Source: Firmicutes bacterium CAG:631 (lineage in GTDB: Bacteria > Bacillota_I > Bacilli_A > RFN20 > CAG-631). Taken from it: a DNA stretch of 35,975 nt. Below the pieces are notes generated by a model. It ran no database searches and was not told the origin of the DNA. It saw nothing but the letters and a program-made list of their open reading frames with translations. Shown here one piece after another: positions 1 to 8,129 of the stretch (positions are counted from its first letter, which is position 1; each line of letters opens with the position of its first letter). The position numbers and the translations under genes were made by a program. Where the stretch lies: positions 4,108-40,082 of the forward strand of contig HF998004.1 in the NCBI GenBank assembly GCA_000433015.1, given 5' to 3'.

Positions 1-520
1 TTGCTGCTGTTAAAAGAAACAATTTATTTTTAGTGTTTTTTGACTTAATTTCATTTAAAAATTTTACATCTCTATTAAATTTATATTCACTCGTGTTTTT
101 TCTTGTAAAAATATTAGTTGGCTTTGAAGAATAATAAATATCTAATTTTTCATCAAATACTTTTTCGAAATTGCAACTAAAACTATAATTATATTTCAAA
201 TCATTTTTTACAAAACAAATAGAAAATTCAGAAGGAATTTTTGAAAAGTTTTCTCTAAATTTAAAAGGAGAAATTTCTATTTTGCTATTTTCCATTAAAC
301 GATTAGACATGATTGAAAAAAGTTTTATAAATTCTATTGCATTGATAAAAGATGTTTTACCAGAAGCATTCGATCCATAAATGATATGCGTTGTTGAAAC
401 CTTATCTTTTCCAATTTGAATTAAATTTTCTTCATGAGATTTGTCTTTATTTGCTAACATTGTAAAATCACAAATTTCAGCATAAGATTTATAATTTTTA
501 AATTTAAAATTTATCAACAA
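1..520 (-). CDS. AAA family ATPase, N-terminal part (cut by window edge)
   Basis: This reading frame runs off the left edge, so only about 173 N-terminal residues are visible. Translation gives a start INFKFKNYKSYAEICDFTML and a Walker A motif GSNASGKTSF near residue 50. This is the layout of the RecF/SMC-like AAA_15/AAA_21 ATPases, in which a 'GxNxSGKS/T' P-loop follows the first two strands; many of these belong to abortive-infection or OLD-like defence modules. The start is taken as TTG at 518-520, because AGGTGA lies five bases upstream; a second TTG follows directly. No ATG fits. The Walker B, signature and any nuclease or effector domain lie outside the window. A defence role is inference only; a housekeeping role cannot be excluded. 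Confidence 0.75.
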   Translation of the reverse strand, partial: MLINFKFKNYKSYAEICDFTMLANKDKSHEENLIQIGKDKVSTTHIIYGSNASGKTSFINAIEFIKLFSIMSNRLMENSKIEISPFKFRENFSKIPSEFSICFVKNDLKYNYSFSCNFEKVFDEKLDIYYSSKPTNIFTRKNTSEYKFNRDVKFLNEIKSKNTKNKLFLLTAA

Positions 521-740
521 TCTTATCACCTCACATAATTAATATAGTCTTTTTTACAAAAAAAATCAATTATTTTAAAAATATTTTTTTATATTTTGTT
601 ATTTTTTCTCAAAATTTACAAAAATAATTCAATTATTTAGCATTTTTTTGAAGAGATAAAAGTAAAAAAGTTTCATATTATATAAAATCAAAATTCTTCA
701 ATAATATTTTTAAATTTCATTTTTCAAAAATTATCTATCA

Positions 741-780
741 AAAAAATCAAAGGCTCAGATAATGATCCAACCTTTGATTT
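741..780 (-). terminator. Rho-independent terminator of the coiled-coil membrane protein gene
   Basis: Read on the minus strand, AAATCAAAGG pairs with CCTTTGATTT across a 17-base loop and is followed by a run of Ts. It lies just past the stop codon at 798. The rest of the AT-rich gap from 521 to 797 shows no other feature that I can support. Confidence 0.75.
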
Positions 781-797
781 AAAAGTTTTTTGATAAG

Positions 798-2006
798 TTA
801 TAATATATTCGGTTTTTTATAAAATAAGAGATAGTTTACATCATCAACCAAAGCCACGCTATTCACATTAATTTTTTCAAGCAATGCATGTTGTAAATAT
901 TCATTTGAAGAAATCGTTTCAATGCTTTCCAATGTTGATTTTTCAATAGTTTTACTTAAATTTTGAATAGATGCATTGGCTTTTTTTACACTTTCATTTA
1001 ACGAATGAAAATCCGATTGAATTCTAGATAAACGTTGCATCACTTGAGCATGTTGATTTTTTAATTGCAGGGACAAATCTTGATAACAATGAATCATTGT
1101 CGATTGTAATTGATCTAAACTTCTTTGAATTGTGCTAGATATTTGATTCGAAGCATCTTTTATTGCTTTGATTAGAGCCTCATTTTGTCTTTGACGATCC
1201 ACTTGTTGCAAAGCCTCTTTTAAAGTATCTGCTCTCCCTGTTTCATAATAGAAAATAATCAAATCAATATTAGCCCAGTCGCGAGGATCTAAAACAGAAG
1301 AAAATTCCGTTATCAAAGCATCATATAATGTTTTACTTGATTCAATCGTAATATTTTTTACTTTTAAATAATTAACCAGTGCATTCGCATGCTTAGCATT
1401 TAAACGTTCATTCGTTTGATCAAAACTAGATAAATTTTGTTGAATATTATTTTGATTCTTTTTTAAAGAAGCAATTGCACTATTTTCCTTATTTACACTT
1501 GCTTTTTTATCGGCCAATGATTTTTTATAATTTTTTAGATTTTTATGTTTTTCTACAAAATAATAAACGATTGTGCTTATAAACCAAACAACAAGCATGC
1601 CAATCCATATTTTCCCCATCAAATTTCCACTAAATTGATTTTGATTATTTTTCATAGAGTGGATTAAATCATAAATAAAAACAAATACAACCCAGCCAAT
1701 TCCACCACCAATAATGCCAATTCCTGCTCCTATACCAATTGCATGACCAATATTTACTTTTTCTGGAACGCCTTGATTGGATTCTATTCCCGTTATTGTT
1801 TTTTCTTTGATTTTAATATCTTGTTCAACCTTATTTAGTGAATCTATTGCTATTTTTTTCTTTTTTTGATTGTCATCCATTTCTTGATGAATCTTTGCAC
1901 AATTGCTTTCTTCTTGGCTTAATTTATCTTTTTCTAAAGAGATTGCACTTAATCCTGCTTTAATACAATATAATTTTGCCAAAATTTCTTTTTTGCTTAT
2001 CTCCAC
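798..2006 (-). CDS. Coiled-coil protein with two central membrane segments
   Basis: The protein has 402 residues. An N-terminal charged helical region (about 1-75) is followed by two hydrophobic segments (about 87-113, Gly/Ile rich, and 130-150), a second coiled coil (about 152-210), and a C-terminal helical region rich in Gln, Ser and Asn. The conserved-looking stretch DWANIDLIIFYYETGRADT (about 245-263) followed by LKEALQQVDRQRQ resembles a family of uncharacterised Bacillota membrane proteins known to me only as hypothetical proteins. The start is GTG at 2004-2006, with GGGAGAG upstream; no ATG fits as well. It has its own terminator and is separated from the XRE gene upstream by another. 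Function is unknown. The topology (both ends cytoplasmic, long helices) would suit a scaffold or sensor, but this is inference. Confidence 0.8.
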   Translation of the reverse strand: MEISKKEILAKLYCIKAGLSAISLEKDKLSQEESNCAKIHQEMDDNQKKKKIAIDSLNKVEQDIKIKEKTITGIESNQGVPEKVNIGHAIGIGAGIGIIGGGIGWVVFVFIYDLIHSMKNNQNQFSGNLMGKIWIGMLVVWFISTIVYYFVEKHKNLKNYKKSLADKKASVNKENSAIASLKKNQNNIQQNLSSFDQTNERLNAKHANALVNYLKVKNITIESSKTLYDALITEFSSVLDPRDWANIDLIIFYYETGRADTLKEALQQVDRQRQNEALIKAIKDASNQISSTIQRSLDQLQSTMIHCYQDLSLQLKNQHAQVMQRLSRIQSDFHSLNESVKKANASIQNLSKTIEKSTLESIETISSNEYLQHALLEKINVNSVALVDDVNYLLFYKKPNIL

Positions 2007-2085
2007 TTTTATCTCTCCCTCTGAATTGTCTTTAAAAAGATAACATGATTTTTTTAAAAATTCAATCTATTCCGATTAAAGAAAA

Positions 2086-2114
2086 GTAAAAAGTCGGCTA
2101 ATCTTGCCAACTTT
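2086..2114 (-). terminator. Terminator after the XRE regulator
   Basis: On the minus strand AAAGTTGGC, a seven-base loop and GCCGACTTT form a nine-pair stem with one G-U wobble, followed by more Ts. It lies about 40 bases past the XRE stop codon. Confidence 0.75.
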
Positions 2115-2155
2115 ATCTAAAATATTATATTTTACTTTAAATCAATATATCTAAA

Positions 2156-2446
2156 TTATTTTGTATTTTGAAACATTTCAACCAGTTGATATAAAATTTC
2201 TTTTTGACTCTCACTGCAAGCACTAATATCAATTATTTGTGTTTTATCTTTTCCCATTAAATAATCTAAACTCGTATGCAAACAATTGGAAAGTTCAATC
2301 ATCATTTTTGTACTTGGAAGAGAGATTCCCATTTCCCAAGCATTGACACAATTCCTTGAAACCTGCAATTTTCGAGCTAATTGTGCCTGAGTCAGTTGAT
2401 TTTGCTCTCGAAGACACTTAATTCTTTCGGCGATAATAATTTTCAA
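2156..2446 (-). CDS. XRE-family transcriptional regulator
   Basis: This small protein (about 96 residues) has an N-terminal helix-turn-helix of the Cro/CI type. It reads LTQAQLARKLQVSRNCVNAW, then EMGISLPS and the typical third-helix ending TSLDYLMG. The last 30 residues form a short helical tail without a recognisable ligand domain. GTG at 2455 is possible, but the Shine-Dalgarno sequence AGAGGTGA overlaps it. TTG at 2446 sits five bases after that motif and is preferred, although this is not certain. The gene follows the alpha/beta hydrolase on the same strand after a gap of about 50 bases that may hold its own promoter. Its target is unknown; autoregulation is usual for such regulators. 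Confidence 0.85.
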   Translation of the reverse strand: MKIIIAERIKCLREQNQLTQAQLARKLQVSRNCVNAWEMGISLPSTKMMIELSNCLHTSLDYLMGKDKTQIIDISACSESQKEILYQLVEMFQNTK

Positions 2447-2461
2447 ATCATTCACCTCTAA

Positions 2462-2490
2462 TGTATAGTATAAGTGTCACTCTTGGACAA
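2462..2490 (-). promoter_or_regulatory. Possible promoter of the XRE gene
   Basis: On the minus strand TTGTCC (2485-2490) and TATACA (2462-2467) are separated by 17 bases. The predicted start of transcription would fall almost on the GTG at 2455, so either the transcript has almost no leader or the real -10 is the overlapping TATACT at 2467-2472. Confidence 0.35.
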
Positions 2491-2500
2491 TTCATTATCC

Positions 2501-3202
2501 TTAATGATTATTTTTATTGGACAAGTTAGAGAGAAATTGAAGGATTAATCGCCCAATCATTTCTGAATTGCAAATATAATTTTCATGGTTGGCATTTTTA
2601 ACTAAAATCAATTGGGATTGCGCAATGGATTGATGAATCGCTTTGGTATGACTCTTTTTTATCACATCATGCTTAGCAACAGTCATTAAAGTAGGCACAT
2701 GAATCTTTTTTAAATCGTCAAAAGTAAGATGTGGTTGCGTAAGCATTAAATCATATAGTTTTTTTTGTTTAAAGTCTTGAGCTTGGTTTCTTTTGATTTG
2801 ATAAGATAAACGATAACGCCATTTTAAACCTTTAGGGAAAATATTGACCCCGCTAAACAAAAGAGCTTTCACATAACTTGGATATCGTAAAGCAAACAAA
2901 ATGGCTACAATTCCTCCATCACTAAAACCATAAATTGCAGCTTGTTTGATTTTTTTTAAATCCATAAATTCTTTGAGATCCTCTACCATTTGATCATAAG
3001 AGAAATCTTGAGTAAAACCATCACTTTTTCCATGGCCACGACTATCCAAAGCATACACCGTAAAACGTTTAGAAAGACGTTTAATGGTTTTATCAAAGAT
3101 TTTTAAACTTTCTTGATTGCCATGAAGTAAAATAATAGGGTCTCCATTCCCTTCTTTTTTATAATATAAATTAAAATCATGTAATTGAATCATACTTCCC
3201 AT
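2501..3202 (-). CDS. Alpha/beta-fold hydrolase
   Basis: The protein has 233 residues and a complete alpha/beta-hydrolase core. The oxyanion motif is LLHGNQE (25-31), the nucleophile elbow is GFSDGG with Ser94, the acid is Asp179 in AKHD, and the base is His206 in NHENY. The stretch DSRGHGKSDG (53-62) is the usual strand-4 loop. There is no signal peptide, so it is cytoplasmic. Substrate cannot be told from sequence; small carboxylic esters are typical for this size class. The start ATG at 3202 has AGAGGTGAT a few bases upstream. The next gene upstream is divergent, across a gap of about 165 bases. Confidence 0.88.
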   Translation of the reverse strand: MGSMIQLHDFNLYYKKEGNGDPIILLHGNQESLKIFDKTIKRLSKRFTVYALDSRGHGKSDGFTQDFSYDQMVEDLKEFMDLKKIKQAAIYGFSDGGIVAILFALRYPSYVKALLFSGVNIFPKGLKWRYRLSYQIKRNQAQDFKQKKLYDLMLTQPHLTFDDLKKIHVPTLMTVAKHDVIKKSHTKAIHQSIAQSQLILVKNANHENYICNSEMIGRLILQFLSNLSNKNNH

Positions 3203-3368
3203 ACTATCACCTCTTTTTATTGTAGCAAAATCCTTTACAGAGAAAAAGATTTTTTCTTTTAAAAACTAGATCAATGCTTAAAAAAATAAATTGTAAAAAT
3301 ACATTTTTGTTTTAAGTAATCCAAGATAGTGATAAAATAATTTTGTGAACAAAAGAAAGGATCAAAGC

Positions 3369-3878
3369 ATGAATTTAATCTTAAGCGACAAAGCAATGGA
3401 TTTATCTTTCAATAATCAATCCATTGAATTTATTGATTTATCAAAACTAAAAATTTCAAATTGTCTTGGTTGTTTTTCTTGCTGGACTAAAACACCTGGA
3501 AAATGTATTATTCGAGATGATGCAATAAAAATATACCCTAAAATTGCAACAAGCGAAAATGTTTTATATATTAGCAAAATAAAATATGGAAGTTATGATA
3601 CAATAATGAAAACAATGTTAGAGCGTGCATTGCCAATTCAACAAGCATTTATTCAATTGATTGATAAAGAAACTCATCATATTCAACGTAATGTCATACA
3701 AAAAAAAGCAATAATTATTGGATATGGCGATTTATCCAATGAAGAAAAAGAAATTTTTATTCAACTCATTCAAAGAAATGCAAAGAATATGTGTTTTAAA
3801 GATTTTCGTGTTGTTTTTTCAAAAGAAGAACAACTAGAGCAAATTGTAAACAACGAGGTTCAATTATGGGTAAAATAA
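3369..3878 (+). CDS. Flavodoxin-family protein with cysteine cluster (first of pair)
   Basis: The protein has 169 residues. It resembles NADPH-dependent FMN reductase / iron-sulfur flavoprotein relatives through LSKLKISNCLGCFSCW followed by TKTPGKC, giving Cys32, Cys35, Cys38 and Cys46. The N terminus is short and lacks the usual phosphate-binding GSPR...S loop. Its immediate neighbour has that loop. The middle (SKIKYGSYDTIMKTMLERA) matches the region that contacts flavin or the dimer partner in this family. ATG at 3369 is chosen over GTG at 3345 because GAAAGGA lies eight bases upstream. The gene overlaps the next by 13 bases, which indicates translational coupling and probably a shared complex or pathway. 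Substrate is unknown. The cysteines could hold an iron-sulfur cluster, but their spacing is not diagnostic. Confidence 0.8.
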   Translation: MNLILSDKAMDLSFNNQSIEFIDLSKLKISNCLGCFSCWTKTPGKCIIRDDAIKIYPKIATSENVLYISKIKYGSYDTIMKTMLERALPIQQAFIQLIDKETHHIQRNVIQKKAIIIGYGDLSNEEKEIFIQLIQRNAKNMCFKDFRVVFSKEEQLEQIVNNEVQLWVK

Positions 3879-4474
3879 TGATAATCAATGGAAGTCCACG
3901 GGCACCAAAATCAAATTCTAAGAAATTTGCATATATTTTTGCAAAAAATTGTAATATTCCTACAGAATATTTTGAATTAAACAAAAAAAACAATACAAAT
4001 ATTTGCATGATTATGGATGATTTTACAGATATTTTACTAATTTTTCCTCTCTATGTAGATGGAATCCCTGTAACTTTGCTAAACTTTTTAAAAGTATTAG
4101 AAAACAATCCGCCAAAGAAAAAACCAAAAATTTCTATTTTAATTAATTGTGGTTTTATCGAGCCAGAACAAAATGATGTTGCAGTAAAAATGGTACGTTT
4201 TTTTTGTAAAACTCAAGGGTATGTTTTTGGTTCACTATTAAAAATTGGAAGCGGAGAAGCCATTTTAAATACTCCATTTAAAATATTTGTTGTAAAAAAA
4301 ATAAAAAAATTAGCAAAAGCTATATCAAAAGAGAAAAATGAAAATTTAAAGATTACTATGCCATTGCCGAAAAAACTTTTTATAAAAGCTTCAACAAAAT
4401 ATTGGGAAAACTACGGAAAAAGAAATGGAATTACGAAAGAACAAATGTCTATCATGGAAATTGAAAAAGAATAA
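3866..4474 (+). CDS. Flavodoxin-like NAD(P)H-dependent oxidoreductase (second of pair)
   Basis: The protein has 202 residues. It begins with the flavin phosphate-binding motif IINGSPRAPKSNSKK (about 6-20), and FPLYVDGIPVTLLNFL (about 57-72) is the typical second flavin loop of the NADPH-dependent FMN reductase/flavodoxin_2 fold. The C-terminal 60 residues are basic (VVKKIKKLAKAISKEK) and end in MPLPKKLFIKASTKYWENYG, an extension that looks conserved in relatives I recall. The start overlaps the end of the preceding gene by 13 bases and has GAGG upstream. The two genes probably act together, with this one carrying the flavin. Substrate is unknown. Confidence 0.82.
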   Translation: MGKIMIINGSPRAPKSNSKKFAYIFAKNCNIPTEYFELNKKNNTNICMIMDDFTDILLIFPLYVDGIPVTLLNFLKVLENNPPKKKPKISILINCGFIEPEQNDVAVKMVRFFCKTQGYVFGSLLKIGSGEAILNTPFKIFVVKKIKKLAKAISKEKNENLKITMPLPKKLFIKASTKYWENYGKRNGITKEQMSIMEIEKE

Positions 4475-4524
4475 ATGTCGTTTGTTTTTTAAAAATTAAT
4501 GTGAAGGGCAATTATTTTTTAAAA

Positions 4525-4551
4525 TTAGCACTCATATATTGACAGTGCTAA
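4525..4551 (+). promoter_or_regulatory. CIRCE operator (HrcA binding site) of htpG
   Basis: TTAGCACTC, a nine-base spacer and CAGTGCTAA match the CIRCE consensus (TTAGCACTC-N9-GAGTGCTAA) with one difference, the first base of the right arm. That base is also the fifth base of the perfect -35 hexamer TTGACA. HrcA binding here should block the promoter until heat shock. Confidence 0.95.
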
Positions 4552-4566
4552 AAAAAGAGCTATAAT
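4539..4566 (+). promoter_or_regulatory. htpG promoter (vegetative sigma-A type)
   Basis: TTGACA at 4539-4544 and TATAAT at 4561-4566 are both perfect consensus, with a 16-base spacer. The -35 lies inside the CIRCE element. Confidence 0.9.
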
Positions 4567-4594
4567 AAAAGAGAAGTAAAAGGGAGAGGATATT

Positions 4595-6508
4595 ATGAGT
4601 GAAGTTAGAAAATTTAAAACAGAATCAAAGCGATTATTAGATTTAATGATTAATTCTATTTATACAAATAAAGAAATCTTTTTAAGAGAATTAATTTCTA
4701 ATGCATCGGATGCCATTGATAAATATCATTATTTATCTTTGACTAATAAGGATATTCCTGCACAAGATAGTTATCATATCCATTTATCTATTAATAAAGA
4801 TGACCGTATTTTAACGATTGAAGATAATGGAATTGGAATGACCTATGAGGAAGTCATTAACAATTTAGGAACCATTGCGAAAAGTGGGTCATTAGAATTT
4901 TTAAATAACCTAAAAGAAGAACAAGCAAAAGATATTGACATCATTGGTCAATTTGGAGTTGGTTTTTATAGTGCCTTCATGGTAAGCGATAAAGTGGTAG
5001 TAGAAACAAAATCACCCCTTTCTGAAAAAGGATATCGCTTTACTTCTAAAGGTACTGAAAAATATGAAATTGAAGAAATTGATAAACCACAAGTTGGCAC
5101 TAAAATTGATATTTACTTACGTAAAAGTACAGAGGAAGAAGATTATGATCAATTTTTAGATGATTATCATATTCAATCTTTAGTTAAAAAATATAGTGAT
5201 TATGTTCGTTATCCAATTACGATGGAAGTAGAAAAAAGTGTCCCTGAAGTGGATAAAGATGGCAAAGAAATTGAAAATAAATATAAAACCATTCACGAAA
5301 CGATAACCTTAAATTCAATGGTCCCTATTTGGAAAAAGTCAAAAAATGAAGTATCTGAAAAGGACTTAAATGAATTTTATAAGCAAAAATTTGCGGATTA
5401 TAATGATCCCATGTTATCCATGTTTGTCAATGCTGAAGGAATGTTAACTTACAACGCTTTATTATTCATTCCAAAAAAAGCACCCTATGATTTATATACA
5501 GAAAACTATGAAAAAGGATTAAAATTATATACCAAAGGTGTCTTTATTATGGATAAATGTAAAGAGTTAATTCCTGACTATTTACGATTTGTCAAAGGAC
5601 TCGTGGATTCTAGTGACTTGTCTTTAAATATCAGCCGTGAAATTTTACAACAAAATAGACAATTAACAAAAATTGCAACAAATATTGAAAAGAAAGTCTT
5701 AAATGAACTCACCAAATTACAAAAAGAAGATTATGATAAATATTTAGATTTCTTTAATCAATATGGAATTAACTTTAAATATGGCATTTATAATTCCTAT
5801 GGCGCAGACAAAGAAAAATTACAAGATCTATTAGTTTATAAAACTATTCAACAAGAAAAACCGATTCCTTTAAAAACCTATGTTGAAAACATGAAAAAAG
5901 ATCAAGAATATATTTATTTTGCATCAGCAAAAGATAAAAATGCCGTCCTTGCTATGCCACAAATGGATTTAATTAAAAAACATGAATATGATGTTTTGAT
6001 CCTAGATGATCAAATTGATGAGTTTGTCATTACAATGTTACAAAATTATGATAAGAAATCTTTTAAGTCCATCAACCAAGGTGATTTAAATATTTTAGAT
6101 GAAAAACAAAAAGAAGAAGTAGAAAAACTAAAAGATTTAAAGAAACCACTCATTGAAAAATTAAAAGAAATACTAAAAGATGATGTCAGTGATGTTGTTA
6201 TTTCATCTCGACTCAGTGATTCTCCAGTTTGTTTAGTCAGTAAAGATGGCGTTTCCTTAGAAATGGAAAAAGTTTTAGCTTCTTTACCAACTGAAAACAA
6301 AGCAAAAGCACAAAAGGTATTAGAATTAAATCCAAATCATGAACTATTTAAAGCGATGGAACGAATTTATGCTAAAGATGCAAATGCTTTAAAAGACTAT
6401 GCAGAATTATTATATAATCAAGCCTTATTAATGGAAGGTTTCCCACTAAAAGATCCTGTTGCCTTTTCTAACAAAATGTGTGAATTAATGATTAAAAGTA
6501 GTAAATAG
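4595..6508 (+). CDS. htpG: Chaperone HtpG (Hsp90 family)
   Basis: The 637-residue protein is full length for bacterial Hsp90. It has the N-terminal GHKL ATPase domain, with motifs ELISNASDAIDKY, DNGIGM, GTIAKSGS and GQFGVGFYSAFMV. The middle domain carries the catalytic-arginine region (SLNISREILQQN), and a C-terminal dimerisation domain follows. It acts in the cytoplasm as an ATP-dependent homodimeric chaperone. The start ATG has AAGGGAGAGGA seven bases upstream. Control is by HrcA through CIRCE. This is notable because B. subtilis htpG belongs to a separate heat-shock class without CIRCE. It is monocistronic, with a strong terminator. Confidence 0.97.
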   Translation: MSEVRKFKTESKRLLDLMINSIYTNKEIFLRELISNASDAIDKYHYLSLTNKDIPAQDSYHIHLSINKDDRILTIEDNGIGMTYEEVINNLGTIAKSGSLEFLNNLKEEQAKDIDIIGQFGVGFYSAFMVSDKVVVETKSPLSEKGYRFTSKGTEKYEIEEIDKPQVGTKIDIYLRKSTEEEDYDQFLDDYHIQSLVKKYSDYVRYPITMEVEKSVPEVDKDGKEIENKYKTIHETITLNSMVPIWKKSKNEVSEKDLNEFYKQKFADYNDPMLSMFVNAEGMLTYNALLFIPKKAPYDLYTENYEKGLKLYTKGVFIMDKCKELIPDYLRFVKGLVDSSDLSLNISREILQQNRQLTKIATNIEKKVLNELTKLQKEDYDKYLDFFNQYGINFKYGIYNSYGADKEKLQDLLVYKTIQQEKPIPLKTYVENMKKDQEYIYFASAKDKNAVLAMPQMDLIKKHEYDVLILDDQIDEFVITMLQNYDKKSFKSINQGDLNILDEKQKEEVEKLKDLKKPLIEKLKEILKDDVSDVVISSRLSDSPVCLVSKDGVSLEMEKVLASLPTENKAKAQKVLELNPNHELFKAMERIYAKDANALKDYAELLYNQALLMEGFPLKDPVAFSNKMCELMIKSSK

Positions 6509-6530
6509 TTATAAAAAAACTATCAAAGAT

Positions 6531-6587
6531 GCACTTTATATTTTATCACGTTCGTTTTATAGTGGTAAATGTTAAAGTGCTTTTTTG
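6531..6587 (+). terminator. Terminator of htpG
   Basis: GCACTTTA at 6531 pairs with TAAAGTGC ending at 6580, with an imperfect inner extension (TTATCAC/GTGGTAA), and is followed by TTTTTTGC and more Ts. Confidence 0.85.
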
Positions 6588-6693
6588 CTTTTTTTAAAAA
6601 TTTTTATTTTTTTAAAAAATTTGTCAAAAAATGTCATGTGAAATAGTCTATATTAATGAAAGCATTTAATGTTAAGGAGGGAGGAAATTTAAA

Positions 6694-7245
6694 ATGAAAG
6701 TCAGTTTAGAAACAGTTGAGTTGTTAAAAAGAGGTTATGAGTCTGCATTCAATCAAGTTTATGATGCATACGAAAAATTGTTGTATTTCTTGATTTATTC
6801 CATCGTGAAAAATCATGAAATCGCCAAAGATGTTTTACAGGATGTATTTATTAAGGTATTTGTCGAATCACCATCACTGAGATGCGCTAAGAATTTTCAT
6901 TCGTGGATTATCAAAATTGCTAAAAATACAGCCTTGACCGTGGCTAAGAAATTAACAAGATTTGTTCCATTAGAAGAATGTGATATCGAAAAATATGTCT
7001 CAGACAATTACGAAACACAATTTAATTTTGATCTACCAAAATTATTTTCTGCTGAAGACAATTTAATCGTCATTTATCATCTAGTATATGGAATTAGTTT
7101 CAAAGAAATTGCAATGTTATTAAATACTAGTTTCGATAGAGTTGTAGCAAAATATTATCGAGTTCTTCGAAAAGTAAGAACACTTTATAAAGAACAAAAG
7201 CGCGAAGAAGACGAAGTAAATAAACAAAAGCAAAAACAAAAATAA
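6694..7245 (+). CDS. ECF-type RNA polymerase sigma factor
   Basis: The 183-residue protein has the two-domain layout of group 4 sigma factors. Region 2 spans about residues 14-80, with YEKLLYFLIYSIVKNHEIAK and DVLQDVFIKVF (regions 2.1-2.2) and NFHSWIIKIAKNTALTVAKK (2.3-2.4). Region 4 spans about 120-170, with a helix-turn-helix in GISFKEIAMLLNTSFDRVVA. The C terminus is a Lys/Gln-rich tail. A very strong ribosome binding site (AAGGAGGGAGG) precedes the ATG. The next gene encodes a single-pass membrane protein and the third a secreted peptidase, the usual layout of an ECF factor with its membrane-bound anti-sigma and a target. Direct repeats of TGTCA at 6622 and 6632 lie upstream, but I cannot define an ECF promoter. 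Confidence 0.9.
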   Translation: MKVSLETVELLKRGYESAFNQVYDAYEKLLYFLIYSIVKNHEIAKDVLQDVFIKVFVESPSLRCAKNFHSWIIKIAKNTALTVAKKLTRFVPLEECDIEKYVSDNYETQFNFDLPKLFSAEDNLIVIYHLVYGISFKEIAMLLNTSFDRVVAKYYRVLRKVRTLYKEQKREEDEVNKQKQKQK

Positions 7246-7289
7246 AGGCAAAAAAAGTAACTTTAACAAACCAAGGGAGGAAAAAAACA

Positions 7290-8108
7290 ATGAATTTTAA
7301 ATTAGAATTTAAACACAACTTAGAATCTCGAATTTGTAATGGAGATCAACCCATTGTTAACAGTGAAATTATTAAATCTAAACTAAATTTTACTACAGAT
7401 GATAGCAACACTAGACCCGTTACATCTACATCTAATAAAAGTTTTAAACTAATTTTTGCAAAATCTACTTATTTTATGGTATCTTTAATAATGGGTATTT
7501 TTGTAGGTGGTGGAATTGTATATGGTTTGACAGCAAATTCAAATTCATTAGATTCAAACAATAACTACACTTATGTAGGATTAGATGGAAAGAAAAATAT
7601 ATTGTTTGATATTAAAAATGGAGTTATACCTATCTGTGCTTCATTTTTAAATGAAACTTCAACTATAAATCTTTGGAGTTCGAATATTATTAATGAGAAT
7701 AATATTAAAACTTTAGAAAGCGTTGAATTTGTAGAAAATATGGAGGTTAAGTATACTGCAATTCATGAAGATATATCAGATCCTTTTGCTAGTGTTATAT
7801 TATTTGAAAATAATCATAAAGATTATATTTACTTACTAACTAAAAGCGATTCTATAAACCGTTATCGTCTTGAAAGCAATTTGCCTTATACATCTCAAGA
7901 ACTCATTACATCTTTTGAATCAAAACTTGGAAGCACTTTAACAACTGAATTTTTAAATGGAAAAGACACGGGAATCTTTTCACAACTCAAATATGATACT
8001 TATTCACATCAATATTATTTAGAACACGAATTAAGATATGAAGATTCAACTTATATCGCTAAATATGATTTTGAACAAGAACAAATTGTAGTAAAAACAT
8101 TAATATAA
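7290..8108 (+). CDS. Single-pass membrane protein, candidate anti-sigma factor
   Basis: The protein has 272 residues. A cytoplasmic N-terminal region of about 57 residues is followed by one membrane helix (FMVSLIMGIFVGGGIVYGLT, about 62-81) and an external domain of about 190 residues. The position directly after an ECF sigma gene, the N-in/C-out topology and the small cytoplasmic part are those of anti-sigma factors. No zinc anti-sigma motif (HxxxCxxC) or other known anti-sigma domain can be seen, so this assignment is inference. The external domain is rich in beta strands and aromatic residues and resembles nothing that I can name. The ribosome binding site is AGGGAGGA. The gene starts 44 bases after the sigma gene and ends 21 bases before the peptidase gene. 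Confidence 0.7.
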   Translation: MNFKLEFKHNLESRICNGDQPIVNSEIIKSKLNFTTDDSNTRPVTSTSNKSFKLIFAKSTYFMVSLIMGIFVGGGIVYGLTANSNSLDSNNNYTYVGLDGKKNILFDIKNGVIPICASFLNETSTINLWSSNIINENNIKTLESVEFVENMEVKYTAIHEDISDPFASVILFENNHKDYIYLLTKSDSINRYRLESNLPYTSQELITSFESKLGSTLTTEFLNGKDTGIFSQLKYDTYSHQYYLEHELRYEDSTYIAKYDFEQEQIVVKTLI

Positions 8109-8129
8109 TTTCATTAAAGGAGTATTAAA

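Noticed and set aside
3796..4008. Minus-strand reading frame of 70 codons over the flavodoxin pair
   Set aside because: It lies antisense across the overlap of two real genes, has no ribosome binding site and shows low-complexity hydrophobic sequence.
6046..6300. Minus-strand reading frame of 84 codons inside htpG
   Set aside because: It is a Ser/Phe-rich shadow of htpG codons, as expected from Lys/Glu-rich coding sequence.
6621..6654. ECF-type promoter before the sigma gene
   Set aside because: TTGTCA and TATATT are 22 bases apart, which is too far, and no GGAAC-like -35 is seen. The TGTCA direct repeats are only suggestive.
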